NCBI GenBank assembly: GCA_964017235.1
Contig: OZ024936.1
Location: 89,378,537-89,442,536, forward strand
From: Sabellastarte sp. h YS-2021
Taxonomy: Eukaryota; Annelida; Polychaeta; Sabellida; Sabellidae
Length of the DNA stretch: 64,000 nucleotides
Direction of reading: 5' to 3'
Part shown: piece by piece, positions 44,923 to 55,357 of the stretch
Numbering within the stretch: the stretch's first letter is position 1
Layout of the letters: the number at the start of each line of letters is the position of its first letter
Translations under genes and position numbers: made by a program
The notes under the pieces: generated by a model
What the model was told of the DNA's origin: nothing
Database searches by the model: none
Seen by the model: the letters and a program-made list of their open reading frames with translations, nothing else

Positions 44923-46092
44923 CTATTTAGTGGATTTACTCGGTAAATCATTTGGGAAGAAACAATCAGTTTTCCTGTTCCACCAACTACCAACATCTAT
45001 TGTGTCTTGTTTTGCCATAGCCTCTTCATTGTTTACAAGAGCACACAAATCACACCAAGCTGGCAGATTCTTCAATCCATAAAATACTCTAAACTCAAAA
45101 AGCTCTCTGTTCTTCAGATATCTATTATATTCTGCAGGATGGTCACTTAGATACAATAAATACTTGGCCAGGGCTTTTGGTGAAGCAAAATCCATTGTAT
45201 TTATAAACCATTTTAGCGACCCTGTTGTCTTAAAGTAATCCGCCCCACCTCTCACAACAGGCACAACATCCAGAGGGAGGATTTTGAAGAATTTTTCTGT
45301 GATGTAGTTTTTACACAAAGCATTCTCAAAAGCAAGATAAAATTTATATGTGGAGTTTATCATGTTCAGACAATCTCTGTCGCCATCTTCACGCCTTCGT
45401 CCACATTGCATATTGCCACACCTCCCATAATGATCTATTGGGATATATTTTTGGAGTTGATTAATATACCCACTGCGCATGCTCGCCGTATTACAATTAC
45501 TTGTCATCACAGCTAATAGTTTCCTGTGGTCATATTGAAACGTAGAACGTCTTGTCACTTCCGGTTTAATATACAGTTTTTGTTTAATACTACCATATGG
45601 AATGGGAATGGTTGAGTCCATTCGATATGTCATTGTCCAATGAAAACTCTCCTCCCATCGATTGGATCGATACAGGTCATTCTTTGAATATGCTGGGCTT
45701 TCAAGCATGAAGAAGACTCTCTTTTGATGGCTATTGCCCAGAGAGGGTGGATTTCCGGTGAGTTGATGTATATGAAACAATACTGCACTACTGATGTTAA
45801 GTTTACTTTTATCCATAGTTATGGCACAGTTTCTGTATGGGCATTTAAGGTTTTCAAACACCTTCCGTCCAATTCCTATCTCCCAGTAAGGATAATCCCA
45901 AAAACTGTTCCAAAGCAGAATGGTCTTCTGAAAATTTGCATAATTACCATCTCCTTGTTTAAAATTATTTTTTACAATATTCTTTTCGTAATTATTGACT
46001 TTCTCAAAGTTGCTCCACTTCAGGAGTGAAGTCAAAAGTGTGACTACAATAAACAGTACAAGAAACTGATATATTTTATTATATTTTCTCAT
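44923..46092 (-). CDS. Alpha-1,3-fucosyltransferase-like protein (GT10), complete, single exon
   Basis: A 389-residue type II Golgi enzyme predicted to move fucose from GDP-fucose onto N-acetylglucosamine of glycans. A short basic cytosolic N-terminus is followed by a membrane anchor at about residues 8-24 and a stem to about residue 55. The catalytic domain shows HWTMTYRMDSTIPIPYG (151-167), matching the GT10 'TYR-DS-I--PYG' motif. The donor-binding motif FYLAFENALCKNYITEKFF is at 251-269, followed by LPLDVVPVVRGG. The Cys pair CDLC is at 347-350. Length is normal for the family. The start is the first Met before the anchor. There are no introns in the coding part, as in many animal FUT genes. 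A possible AATAAA lies about 750 bp downstream, near 44168. The exact linkage made (alpha-1,3, 1,4, core) cannot be told. Confidence 0.93.
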   Translation of the reverse strand: MRKYNKIYQFLVLFIVVTLLTSLLKWSNFEKVNNYEKNIVKNNFKQGDGNYANFQKTILLWNSFWDYPYWEIGIGRKVFENLKCPYRNCAITMDKSKLNISSAVLFHIHQLTGNPPSLGNSHQKRVFFMLESPAYSKNDLYRSNRWEESFHWTMTYRMDSTIPIPYGSIKQKLYIKPEVTRRSTFQYDHRKLLAVMTSNCNTASMRSGYINQLQKYIPIDHYGRCGNMQCGRRREDGDRDCLNMINSTYKFYLAFENALCKNYITEKFFKILPLDVVPVVRGGADYFKTTGSLKWFINTMDFASPKALAKYLLYLSDHPAEYNRYLKNRELFEFRVFYGLKNLPAWCDLCALVNNEEAMAKQDTIDVGSWWNRKTDCFFPNDLPSKSTK

Positions 46093-47206
46093 ATTTATTA
46101 GTTAATTTTGAAAATCCAACAACTAGAGTATGTCACAGTTGTCAATAGTGTTGATATGAATACCACATACAGCCAGTGATGTAGCATTACTGCATCACAG
46201 TTTCTACATTCAGATATAAGTGTGCTTTTTGTATATAAGTGAAAACAAAAAAAATGTGCCTTTTGGATGTGATACAAAATCCCCCCGGGTGTATTTTAAT
46301 GACAGTGATTTGTGTGTCTGTTATTTTCATTTGGTTCTACACCAAGGTTTGCAGGATTAACAGAATTTAATGTGTACATGGTCTTTGTAGAGATATAATG
46401 TCATGGTCTAAGTTAATTGGCGTCCGCATAGGCGCCCTGGACTTCTTCACAACAACTGCAATACCTATACAATTGCATATTATTTTATTTGTTAAAGCTA
46501 TTATTTAACCTGCATTCAAAGCTGCATAAAAGTGTTTATGGAAACCTGACCAGTCTGTCTATTTCCTATAGAGCTTTAGAGAGAGGTACACAACACTTAA
46601 AATTTAACAAATAACGTGATTTTATGTAGCACATCTTGTACTGTGTATCTGAGCCCTTATATTTTATACTTCAAAAATCATAAACATATTTGAAAAGTTA
46701 TGTCTTGAGCTGTTTTCAAATGTCCGGGAGTAATTTTTAAAATCTAATAGATGTCCTCAGTTGCCTAAGAATTGGCAAGTTTGGTATTTAATCATGGGCT
46801 CTCACCTCTGTGTGGGTTTGACTCCCACAAGTAGCAAGGCTTAGGGTCTGTCCTAACATGACCCTGGCTGTTGAACAGAATAAATACCCACTGGCAAGTT
46901 GTTTTACAGTGTATGTGCATTGTAGACAAAGTGCTGCACTGATGTCGTTTGGTGCCTGCATGATAATGACACATTAAGATCACTTAACACTCCTGTAAAT
47001 CTTTCCAGCAAAGAAACTGAAAGAGATGCTGAAAGCTAAAAATATTTTCTTCCTCTGACGTTGACGGAATAAGAGTATATGTCTGTTTTTATATACTAGT
47101 AATTGTATTTAGATTATATAATTCTTTTTCAAACAAAAAGTTACAAACAAGGGACTACACTGGCACTTCTGAAGTTCTTATAGTAGTACTAATTTGATTA
47201 ATTGGA
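46093..47206. other. Upstream flank of the fucosyltransferase gene
   Basis: No upstream exon or clear promoter seen. A SINE-like scrap at about 46795-46935 (GTGGGTTTGACTCCCACAAG, CATGACCCTGGCTGTTGAAC) has relatives near 4750 and 5165. Confidence 0.5.
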
Positions 47207-47388
47207 GTAGGCAACACTGTACAGGTCATATCAGGACAGGTAGTTTTGTTGACAGAGGAAACCAGTACATACGGTTGGTCAAGGATCTGTATTGTAAACT
47301 GCCAACCATCGGCATATTGTCCGGGGTTTGAACTGCAGACGTCAGAGGTGGGATTCAAGTGTGTTACAACTGCACCACCGTGGCCCTT
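47207..47388 (-). mobile_element. tRNA-derived SINE, family A, tail truncated
   Basis: Minus-strand copy running from the tRNA-like head (GGGCCACGGTGGTGCAGTTG) to the CTGTACAGTGTTG motif, lacking the A/T-rich end. Its B box reads GGTTCAAACCCC, with changes from the consensus. Confidence 0.82.
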
Positions 47389-48182
47389 GGCATCCTTTTT
47401 AAAGGAAAAATATATATGACTGAGTCATTTCATGCCACAGAAACAGGAATTCAGAACCAGTTATATGAGCCACTAGATCCAAAGAATGGACCTTAACTCA
47501 CAGCTGTGATGTCCATGTTTAGCCTACATCAGTGAGATATTCTGTTATGCAAGAACTCTGCTTATATCTCTTTTTCCAGTGCGAAGTTGAGACCCTGAAA
47601 TAAGAACAAGAATATGATTACTCTTCTACACTTTCACCCATTTTGTTACCCTGTTTGATGTGTCCAGTGTAATCGTAGATGTTATAGGATCCGAGTCTCT
47701 CATTCAGAAAACTGTGACAATACCACACATGACAGCAGAAATCAGACCACCAATGTAAAGAAAGTCTGCTGGGGAAGTAATCATGGATTAATTAGTCAAG
47801 TGGGAATAAATTATTGAGTTACCGTGATGTGACATGGAAAAGTTTGCTTTGAGACCAAAAAATAACAACAACTGATGAAAGGGAAGCTAAAATATAGTGT
47901 GATTAAAAGTTTTGGAACTCTGAAGGCCAAATTGTTGAACACGATTTGTGTTTAACAAAATTAATGTTAAAATCTAACAGACGGTGTTTATTGAAATTCG
48001 TTATTATTTTCATGATTTGAGAAAAACAAACACTCAGTTGTATATAAGAGACATAAACTGACAGACCACATGATTTTTATCATGTGGAACGATAAGATGA
48101 TCAAAAAGGTTGTCATTTCCACCTGCCACAAATCGTTAAGATAACACTAATGCTGACCACTCTGGCGCAGTAATTAGTAGAG
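47389..48182. other. Left flank of the LTR element, no gene recognised
   Basis: AT-rich. The last bases (AGTAGAGATAG, 48176-48186) are the left half of the SINE target duplication described at 56205. Confidence 0.6.
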
Positions 48183-48186
48183 ATAG

Positions 48187-49027
48187 TGTTGCGTGCCGAG
48201 GGTAGTGATATGGTTCCAACATGAATAGTAATATTTGATTAATGGTTCATATTATAACTTCAAGATTTAAACATAATGAATTGTCTGAATTGTCTGTTCT
48301 CATTTAGAATGATTTCCCTGAAAGACCAAGTTCAACCCACATTATTTAATTATTCTAGGTTCAACAAACTAACCACACTATGTACAAATATGTACAACCC
48401 AGTATAACTGGGGCTGGCCACTTCCCTCCCTTTAATTCCCTAGATCATATTAGAAGAAAGGTTTAAATTGTATCCATGCAATTTACCTATCAATTTCCTC
48501 CCCCTTTTACTCCTAACCCAAGTTTACAAAATAAACCTCACCCTTCTTGTGCAGATCTGGGCATCTTGACAGTCTTCGGACTTTAATGCTACAGAAGTGC
48601 TGTAGAAGTGCTGTCTCCTTAGGGAGAAAGTGAACCAGGAAGAAACACTCCAAAGTTGGCCCTTTTATAGGGAATAACTGGGTCAACAACTGTCTAGCAG
48701 TAAAATGCATTTTTGTGATTGGATTAAAAATCGCCAAATGACCTGTTGAACTTTGGCATTTACCTGATTGGACAAGAGCTTGAGATGTTTAACCCTTGTA
48801 GTAGCAAAGATGGCTGACTTCCTGTTCTCCCACTTCAAAACTTTAACAACAAACTATGATTGAAGGAAGATATATAAACAGGTAAAAAGTATGTGAAATG
48901 TAATAAAGTAGCCAACATAATGTTATAAATGTACTTTCAATGTGATTTAATGTGATTAACGATGTAAAATTACCGGCAGTTGCCGATAGTTGAAACTCTG
49001 CATTAACGGCATCGCCGATACACGACA
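48187..49027 (-). repeat. 3' LTR of the Ty3/gypsy element
   Basis: 841 bp, almost identical to the copy at 55358-56198. The same TATA box lies at 48661-48670. Immediately upstream in element orientation there is a G-rich purine tract (GGTGGGGG), the likely second-strand primer. An AATAAA (minus strand) at about 49111 lies before the LTR. Confidence 0.93.
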
Positions 49028-49158
49028 ATACCCCCACCAACTAAAGAGGGTTTGTCCCCAAACATAGCTGAAAAAATAAACATATTAAAACAACATGACA
49101 AAAAAAATCTTTATTCATAAAAAAATACACAATATAAAATACAATTACTAGACATTAG

Positions 49159-49782
49159 TTACTGTTGGTAGAATCTCGGATCACCCTTCAAATAATATTC
49201 GGTGTACTTGCACGGCTTCGGCAAAAATCTATACAATGGCTTCATGCTATGCACATCAACTGGAACCAGTTTCCATTCCATTGACACATGAGTTGGTGAG
49301 GCTGGTCCAGCTAAGTCACCTTTGGGTGAACTCCCTTCCATCACTCTGACATTATTATTACCATCAAGATCTTCCTCAATCAAGTCAGGGAAGACAAATT
49401 CATCAATATCCGACATAGTCGGAGTCCTGGGCGGTGAACCCACAAAAGGTGACATGGTCACACATCCACCAGGAGCGGCCCCAATAGGGGACCTAGACCT
49501 GCTCCTACCCCTATCAGATTCACACATCATAGGGTCCTTATGGCGTAACCCAGCATGATTCCTCTTGTGGTGGTCACGCAACAAACATTTCTTGTGAAAT
49601 GGAAATGTGAAAGTGCAGCCAAAACCACACTTTGCCAATCTGCTATGATCTTCTTTCTCATGCCTCTCGAGTACATCCTTCTTGACTGTGGTGAAACTAC
49701 ACCTATGACAAATGAAGCGAACTCTAAAAATATAAAAATGAAAACAAACATGCACTGTACATTTATAAAATGCTATTTTCAA
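49159..49782 (-). CDS. Third ORF of the Ty3/gypsy element: C2H2 zinc-finger protein
   Basis: 207 codons after pol, before the 3' LTR. A classical C2H2 finger (CHRCSFTTVKKDVLERHEKE, then Asp-His) is followed by a second, irregular finger starting CGFGC. Then come an Arg-Ser stretch (RGRSRSRSP), a Pro-rich part, an acidic segment (FPDLIEEDLD) and a conserved-looking tail ending GDPRFYQQ. It has no signal peptide or membrane segment, so it is not an envelope. A strong acceptor-like TTTTTATATTTTTAG precedes the finger, so it may be made from a spliced message, as some elements of this group do for their third ORF. Function unknown; nucleic-acid binding is likely. Confidence 0.7.
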   Translation of the reverse strand: MKIAFYKCTVHVCFHFYIFRVRFICHRCSFTTVKKDVLERHEKEDHSRLAKCGFGCTFTFPFHKKCLLRDHHKRNHAGLRHKDPMMCESDRGRSRSRSPIGAAPGGCVTMSPFVGSPPRTPTMSDIDEFVFPDLIEEDLDGNNNVRVMEGSSPKGDLAGPASPTHVSMEWKLVPVDVHSMKPLYRFLPKPCKYTEYYLKGDPRFYQQ

Positions 49783-52700
49783 ACTTCTTAGGAAGTTTCA
49801 CTTGTCTCCCTGAACGAGTTGTAACACACTCTGTAGATTTAGTCTTAGGACTACAATGTGTTTCTAAAACTTTTGACTTGGGACTTTCAATAGATTCTGC
49901 TACCCCATCTGTCCCATTTGATACATTTCCATCTGTTGTCTCAACCCTGCTTTGTGACTTACTATGCCCCAACTTAAGTCTGTCATGATGTACAATCTTT
50001 ATTTTGGACTGTGGACTTAACTGAATTTTGTACAGGAGATCAGATAATTTCCCAACAACTAAGTAAGGGCCTACCCACCGAGATTGAAGTTTTGGGCTAA
50101 TACCTTTCTTTTTAGTTGGATCAAACAAGAAAACACTATCCCCAACATTGTAACTATGTGCATTGGCACGATGATCATACAATCTCTTTTGCCTGTCACA
50201 AGATTTCTCCAAATTTTCCCGTGCTATTTCATGAATTTCTTTTAATTTTTCCTTAAGCTCATGAAGATAGGGCAAATCTGATGACCTGTGTTTTTGATCT
50301 GGGAATGACCCCAACAATAAGTCTATAGGTAGAGTAACCTCCCGCCCAAACATCATAGCTGCTGGTGTTTGACCTGTTGATTCATGAATGGAGGACCTAT
50401 AAGCCAACATCAACATTGAAAGATGACTATCCCAATCCCTCTGGTCACTAGCAATGTATTTACTCAACATATTTTCTAAGGTCAAGTTAAACCTCTCAAC
50501 TAGTCCATCACTCTGAGGATGGTAGGCAGTTGTCCTTGTCTTATCAATGTCAAGCAATGAACAAAGTTCCTGGAACAAACTAGATTCAAACTGGGACCCT
50601 TGGTCAGAATGTAGGAGTAATGGTACCCCAAACCTACTTATAAATTCATTGACCAAAACATTTGCAATAGTCACTGTTTCTTGATTGGGCATAGGATATG
50701 CCTCAACCCACTTTGTGAAGTAATCACTCACAACCAAAATATATTTATTTCCCAAAGAACTCTCTGGTAATGGCCCTAGAATGTCTAAACCAACTCTTTC
50801 TAAAGGAAGACCTACAGCATACTTTTTAAGTGGATGTCTTGCCTTTTTATTAGGGGACTTGCGCCTCTGACATTCAGGACATTCTCGACATAACCTGTGA
50901 ATATCAGCCTTATATCCTGCCCAGTACACACGTCTACGCATACGCCCTAAAGTTCTTTTGATACCTAAGTGACCTGACCACTTTTGCTTGTGCAATTGGG
51001 AAAATAAATCTTCCTTCATAGAAGGTGGAATGACTAATTGCAAAACAGGTTGTTTGACCCTTGGATCGAACCACTCCCTGTACAAAACATTGTCCTTAAG
51101 AATCAATCTATTCCATTGTGACCAGTAATTCTTCAAATTGATACCTCTATCAGAAATATCCTGCCATGTTGGCCTTGTGTCCCCAAGTTTCCATTCAATG
51201 ATAAGTTTTAGATCCTTATCCTTCCTTTGTTCAGTACAAATTTCATCCAACGTATTGCTTTGAAGCCATGACTCAGCTGTAAAGGTTTCTTGTCTGACAT
51301 TTTTACAACTATTTAGAGTTAAAGGCTCTTTTATTTCAGAAGAATCATACCTTATACTTGGTAAGGTTTCAGACTTTTGAAAATTGTTTGCACCAGTAAC
51401 CCTACTAGCAATATTGTCACTACCTTGAGACTGCTGATGACAACATGGTCTTAAATCTTCGTAATTTGTTTGATAAGCCCTGTCCTTACTTTCTACCCTG
51501 TCACAATATCTACAAGGTTCACATGGTCTTCTGGACAATGCATCGGCATTGCCATGTGACTTGCCACTACGATGAACTATCTCATAGTCATAGACTGCCA
51601 AAAACTCTGACCAGCGACAAAGTTGACCTTCAAGATTCTTAAAGTTTACTAACCATCTCAATGAACCATGATCAGTACGTATAACAAACTTTGTACCATA
51701 CAAATATGTATGAAAGTGTTTTATGGAATCGACGACTGCAAGTAATTCACGCCTTGTGACGCAGTAATTTCGTTCACTCTTTGTCAAGACTCGACTGTAA
51801 TAAGCAACCACCCTTTCTTTATCACCCTGCTTTTGCGACAAAACAGCACCAATGCCGACCCCACTGGCATCAGTGTCAAGTATAAATGGCTTTGTCAAGT
51901 CAGGATAAACTAGAACGGGAGTATTGACCAAACAAGTTTTTAATTTCTCAAATGCTTGATCACAATCTGATGACCAAACAAATTTGACATCTTTTTCTGT
52001 CAATCTTGTCAGGGGTTTCGCGATCGATGAGAAGTTTAAGATAAATTTCCTATAATAGGAACATAATCCTAGAAAACTTCTTACTTGTTTCACAGTAACT
52101 GGCTTTGGCCAATTCTTAACTGAATCTATTTTCTTTGGGTTAGTTGATATCCCCTCTTCTGAAACTATATGGCCTAAGAATTCAACTTTATGTTGAAATA
52201 TAGTACATTTCTTTGGTGACAATTTCAAGTTTGATGACCTTAACCTGTCAAACACTTTCCCCAGATGAACTAAGTGTTCTTCAAATGTCTCACTCTTTAT
52301 GATAATGTCATCTAAATACAGTAAACAAATGTCATACTGTAACCCTGATAAAACTTTTTCCATGAGACGTTCAAATGAGCTCGGGGCATTAGTTAACCCA
52401 AAAGGCATAACATTGAACTCAAACAACCCACTTTGGCAGGTAAATGCTGTTTTTGGCCTATCTTTAGGATCAACCTCCATCTGCCAATAACCACTAGCCA
52501 GATCCAGTGTGCTAAACCACTTTGACCCATGTAATGACTGCAAACAGTCATTTGGATTGGGTAAACTGTATGAGTCCTTGATTGTGACACTGTTTAACTT
52601 CCTATAGTCAATACAAAATCTACAAGACCCATCTTTCTTGGTAACTAACACAATTGGTGATGACCATGGGCTACAAGAAGGTGTTATTATGCCTGTGTCT

Positions 52701-53665
52701 AACATTTTACTAACTTCCTCCCTCTCAACTGTTTGTTTTGCCAAAGGGACTCTCCTAGGTCGCTGTTTAATAGGTGGAGTATTTCCAGTATTAATTTCAT
52801 GTTTGAACAGAGATGTTCTTCCTAAATCAGATTTTGATTTTGCAAATATATCTCTATAATCAAGCACTAGACTTTCTACTTCTTGTTGTTGTTTGACTGA
52901 AAGCAATGGTTGACATTTGGCCAACAAAGTTTGAAAATGTTCTGGTATTGAAGAGGTCTCAGTGTTTGTATTCATTTGATTCAGTTTACTACAATTTTGA
53001 ATACCAGTTTCAATCTGTTCAACTATCTCACAAGACCCTAAAACTGTCTCTTTGAACAACTGCCTTGGTTGATCATGTGGATTTAACACCCTAACTGGTA
53101 TAATATCTGTCCTTAAATTCACTAAAGACCTAGCCACCAATACCTGTTTATTTTCCAACAATTTGTCAGAACCTTCAAGCAAAGCACAGTTTGGCAATAT
53201 GTCTTTGTCAGGATTGTTAAAATACCCACCCACAATCATTTCACTATTTGAAGGAATAGTAATAGTTTCAATCAACTTTATCCTAAACAAGGACAACAGT
53301 TTACTTTCTAAGCAACAATCAACTGTTTTCCCCTCTATCTGAAGTGTATTGTTTGTCAAGTCAATAACACATTGGTGTTTGTGGAAAAAATCATAACCCA
53401 ATACTAAAGGTTCATTAGTTTCTGCAACCAGAAATTTTTGATACAATGTTCCTACATCAGGAATAAACAGTGGTAAGATAACCTCACCTAGTGGTTGAAT
53501 TTTCCCCCCATCTGCCAATCTGATACTACTTGTTACTGTTTGTAACTTTGACCTAGCACTTTCTGGGATGGAATAGTATTTCTTTGGGTGGATGATACTT
53601 GTATTGGCACCAGTGTCAATCAAACAGTTTACTTTTACCCCAGAAATGGAACAAGGTAAATACAA
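49763..53665 (-). CDS. pol: pol of the Ty3/gypsy element (PR-RT-RH-IN)
   Basis: 1,300 codons. Protease active site DTGANTS starts at residue 17. Reverse transcriptase includes FSTLDLASGYWQ (about 384-395), PFGLTNAP and YLDD (450-453). RNase H begins with DTDAS (about 598) and ends near GNADALSRRP. Integrase has an HHCC zinc domain (CRECPECQRRK), the catalytic Asp regions GLDILGPLP and HSDQGSQFESS, the Glu in ERFN, and a C-terminal GPY/F-type segment (SRWVGPYLVV). RT before IN rules out the Gmr1/copia order. The ORF as listed starts at its first Met and may begin a little further upstream. Confidence 0.95.
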   Translation of the reverse strand: MYLPCSISGVKVNCLIDTGANTSIIHPKKYYSIPESARSKLQTVTSSIRLADGGKIQPLGEVILPLFIPDVGTLYQKFLVAETNEPLVLGYDFFHKHQCVIDLTNNTLQIEGKTVDCCLESKLLSLFRIKLIETITIPSNSEMIVGGYFNNPDKDILPNCALLEGSDKLLENKQVLVARSLVNLRTDIIPVRVLNPHDQPRQLFKETVLGSCEIVEQIETGIQNCSKLNQMNTNTETSSIPEHFQTLLAKCQPLLSVKQQQEVESLVLDYRDIFAKSKSDLGRTSLFKHEINTGNTPPIKQRPRRVPLAKQTVEREEVSKMLDTGIITPSCSPWSSPIVLVTKKDGSCRFCIDYRKLNSVTIKDSYSLPNPNDCLQSLHGSKWFSTLDLASGYWQMEVDPKDRPKTAFTCQSGLFEFNVMPFGLTNAPSSFERLMEKVLSGLQYDICLLYLDDIIIKSETFEEHLVHLGKVFDRLRSSNLKLSPKKCTIFQHKVEFLGHIVSEEGISTNPKKIDSVKNWPKPVTVKQVRSFLGLCSYYRKFILNFSSIAKPLTRLTEKDVKFVWSSDCDQAFEKLKTCLVNTPVLVYPDLTKPFILDTDASGVGIGAVLSQKQGDKERVVAYYSRVLTKSERNYCVTRRELLAVVDSIKHFHTYLYGTKFVIRTDHGSLRWLVNFKNLEGQLCRWSEFLAVYDYEIVHRSGKSHGNADALSRRPCEPCRYCDRVESKDRAYQTNYEDLRPCCHQQSQGSDNIASRVTGANNFQKSETLPSIRYDSSEIKEPLTLNSCKNVRQETFTAESWLQSNTLDEICTEQRKDKDLKLIIEWKLGDTRPTWQDISDRGINLKNYWSQWNRLILKDNVLYREWFDPRVKQPVLQLVIPPSMKEDLFSQLHKQKWSGHLGIKRTLGRMRRRVYWAGYKADIHRLCRECPECQRRKSPNKKARHPLKKYAVGLPLERVGLDILGPLPESSLGNKYILVVSDYFTKWVEAYPMPNQETVTIANVLVNEFISRFGVPLLLHSDQGSQFESSLFQELCSLLDIDKTRTTAYHPQSDGLVERFNLTLENMLSKYIASDQRDWDSHLSMLMLAYRSSIHESTGQTPAAMMFGREVTLPIDLLLGSFPDQKHRSSDLPYLHELKEKLKEIHEIARENLEKSCDRQKRLYDHRANAHSYNVGDSVFLFDPTKKKGISPKLQSRWVGPYLVVGKLSDLLYKIQLSPQSKIKIVHHDRLKLGHSKSQSRVETTDGNVSNGTDGVAESIESPKSKVLETHCSPKTKSTECVTTRSGRQVKLPKKFENSIL

Positions 53666-53724
53666 TCCATCATTACAAGAGTTCAGTTTGGGCCCCTCTG
53701 AGTAAACAGCTGACGTATGACCCC

Positions 53725-55197
53725 CTACTCCAGCTTTTGAATGTTTAAAGTTTCATCTTGTTTCTTTTTCTTGTCAAAGTATTTTTTGCGACAGTTTTTG
53801 GCAATGTGCCCAGGTTTATCACAATAAAAACACACTACTTTTGACTTGTTAGTTTTCTGTGTTTTATCCCTAACCTGTGGAACACTATTTGTCTCAGATT
53901 TTGATACATGAACAGATTTTAGTTCTTCCTCAAGTTTTGAAATCCTTAACTGAAGGGATTGAACTAAGTCATCATTTTGAACAAGTGAAGTTTCATTCTC
54001 CTGTTTAACTGACCTTAAAGGCACCCTTTTCTCTCTACTCCTATGAAAGGCTTCAATCTCAAGTGCTATCCTTAATGCATCTTGTAAACTTTTGGGTTGA
54101 CTTTGAAAAACTGACAACTCCAAGTCTCTATCATTCAAAGCATCAAGAAAACTATCTTTTGCCATATTTTCTCTAATCTCTAATGGAACACCTGGGTTTG
54201 CATCCCTCACTAATCTTCTTATATCTTGGGCTAATTGTGGTAAAGGTTCATTCTCTCTCCTAATTCTAGATTTCAACTTTGCCCTATGAAGTTGTATTTG
54301 ATTTTCAGGTTCAAACCTTGCTTTTAAAGCTTCCACTAGACTAGGGTAATGCCTTCTGTGTGAGAAATCTAGATCTGCTAAAACTGCTACAGCCTGATCT
54401 TTCAGTGACAAAGCAAGCTCTTGAGCCATTATTTCAATGTTCCAATTGTTAAATTCACTGACCATCTCAAATTGAATCAGGAAATCTTTGAAACTACTTT
54501 TCCCATCATAGGATGGACACTTTTTGAACTGTCTACCAGAACTAAAACTTTGATCATTAGGAACACCTGAAGACCTATTATGCTCTGGTGTCCTAACATA
54601 ACCAGACTTATTATACTCTGGTGTCCTAACATAACCTGTCCTTGGGGGAGAGGCATAGGTCTCTTGCACCCTATCAGGGTAACTAGGTTTGTAATATTCT
54701 CTTGGTGACCTCGCATAGCCTTGATCATATGGGGACTTGACTTCATATTGACCACCAGAATAATGAGGCCCACCCCTTACATAACCTAATCTTGGTGGAG
54801 ACCTAACCCTTTGTTGACCTCTATAATAACAAGGATCATCCAATACATCAGTATCATACCTAAATGGTGTATACTTTGACCATTCTTGTTTAAAAGCCTT
54901 CCCTCTCTCAATATCATGTTCCTCAGGTGACAATCTTGACCTTTCTTTTGGAAAAGTATATTCCCTATCATCATAGTATTCTGATGGATGTCTACCTGAA
55001 TAGTATTGATTTTCCTGTGTATTATGAGGCACCCCCTTATCAAACTTAACTGTTGGATGGACAGATTTCTTTGACTTGGTCTGACTCTTTTGTACTCCTT
55101 CGGAAGTACCTCTAACTTTATCAGTAACTACCCATTTACCACTTGGCATGTCATATACAGAATCTGTATCAGACCCTGAATCACTCTTCCTAGACAT
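53725..55197 (-). CDS. gag: gag of the Ty3/gypsy element
   Basis: 490 codons, no cysteine-rich envelope features. The N-terminal third is polar and rich in Tyr-Arg-Pro repeats of the kind PPR-GYVRTPEY-KSGYVRTPEH. The middle holds the retrotransposon Gag helical region (YDGKSSFKDFLIQFEMVSEF, then LPQLAQDIRRLV). Near the C-terminus is one CCHC zinc knuckle, CFYCDKPGHIAKNC, followed by a Lys-rich tail. It forms the particle and packages RNA. It lies just upstream of pol in a different frame, as is usual in this family. Confidence 0.93.
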   Translation of the reverse strand: MSRKSDSGSDTDSVYDMPSGKWVVTDKVRGTSEGVQKSQTKSKKSVHPTVKFDKGVPHNTQENQYYSGRHPSEYYDDREYTFPKERSRLSPEEHDIERGKAFKQEWSKYTPFRYDTDVLDDPCYYRGQQRVRSPPRLGYVRGGPHYSGGQYEVKSPYDQGYARSPREYYKPSYPDRVQETYASPPRTGYVRTPEYNKSGYVRTPEHNRSSGVPNDQSFSSGRQFKKCPSYDGKSSFKDFLIQFEMVSEFNNWNIEIMAQELALSLKDQAVAVLADLDFSHRRHYPSLVEALKARFEPENQIQLHRAKLKSRIRRENEPLPQLAQDIRRLVRDANPGVPLEIRENMAKDSFLDALNDRDLELSVFQSQPKSLQDALRIALEIEAFHRSREKRVPLRSVKQENETSLVQNDDLVQSLQLRISKLEEELKSVHVSKSETNSVPQVRDKTQKTNKSKVVCFYCDKPGHIAKNCRKKYFDKKKKQDETLNIQKLE

Positions 55198-55357
55198 GAT
55201 AAATTTACTTCTATTTTCACTTTACTGAACAAACTTTATCATTAAACAAAGACAACTTTGTTCAAAAATGTCAATATTTACACATTATGTTGACACAGTA
55301 TGAACCAATTCAATTTACACTATTAAAAAAAAACAAACACCACTGCCACCATTTTTA

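Noticed and set aside
49159-49782. Envelope gene of the LTR element
   Set aside because: No signal peptide, transmembrane segment or cysteine pattern of an envelope; it has C2H2 fingers instead.
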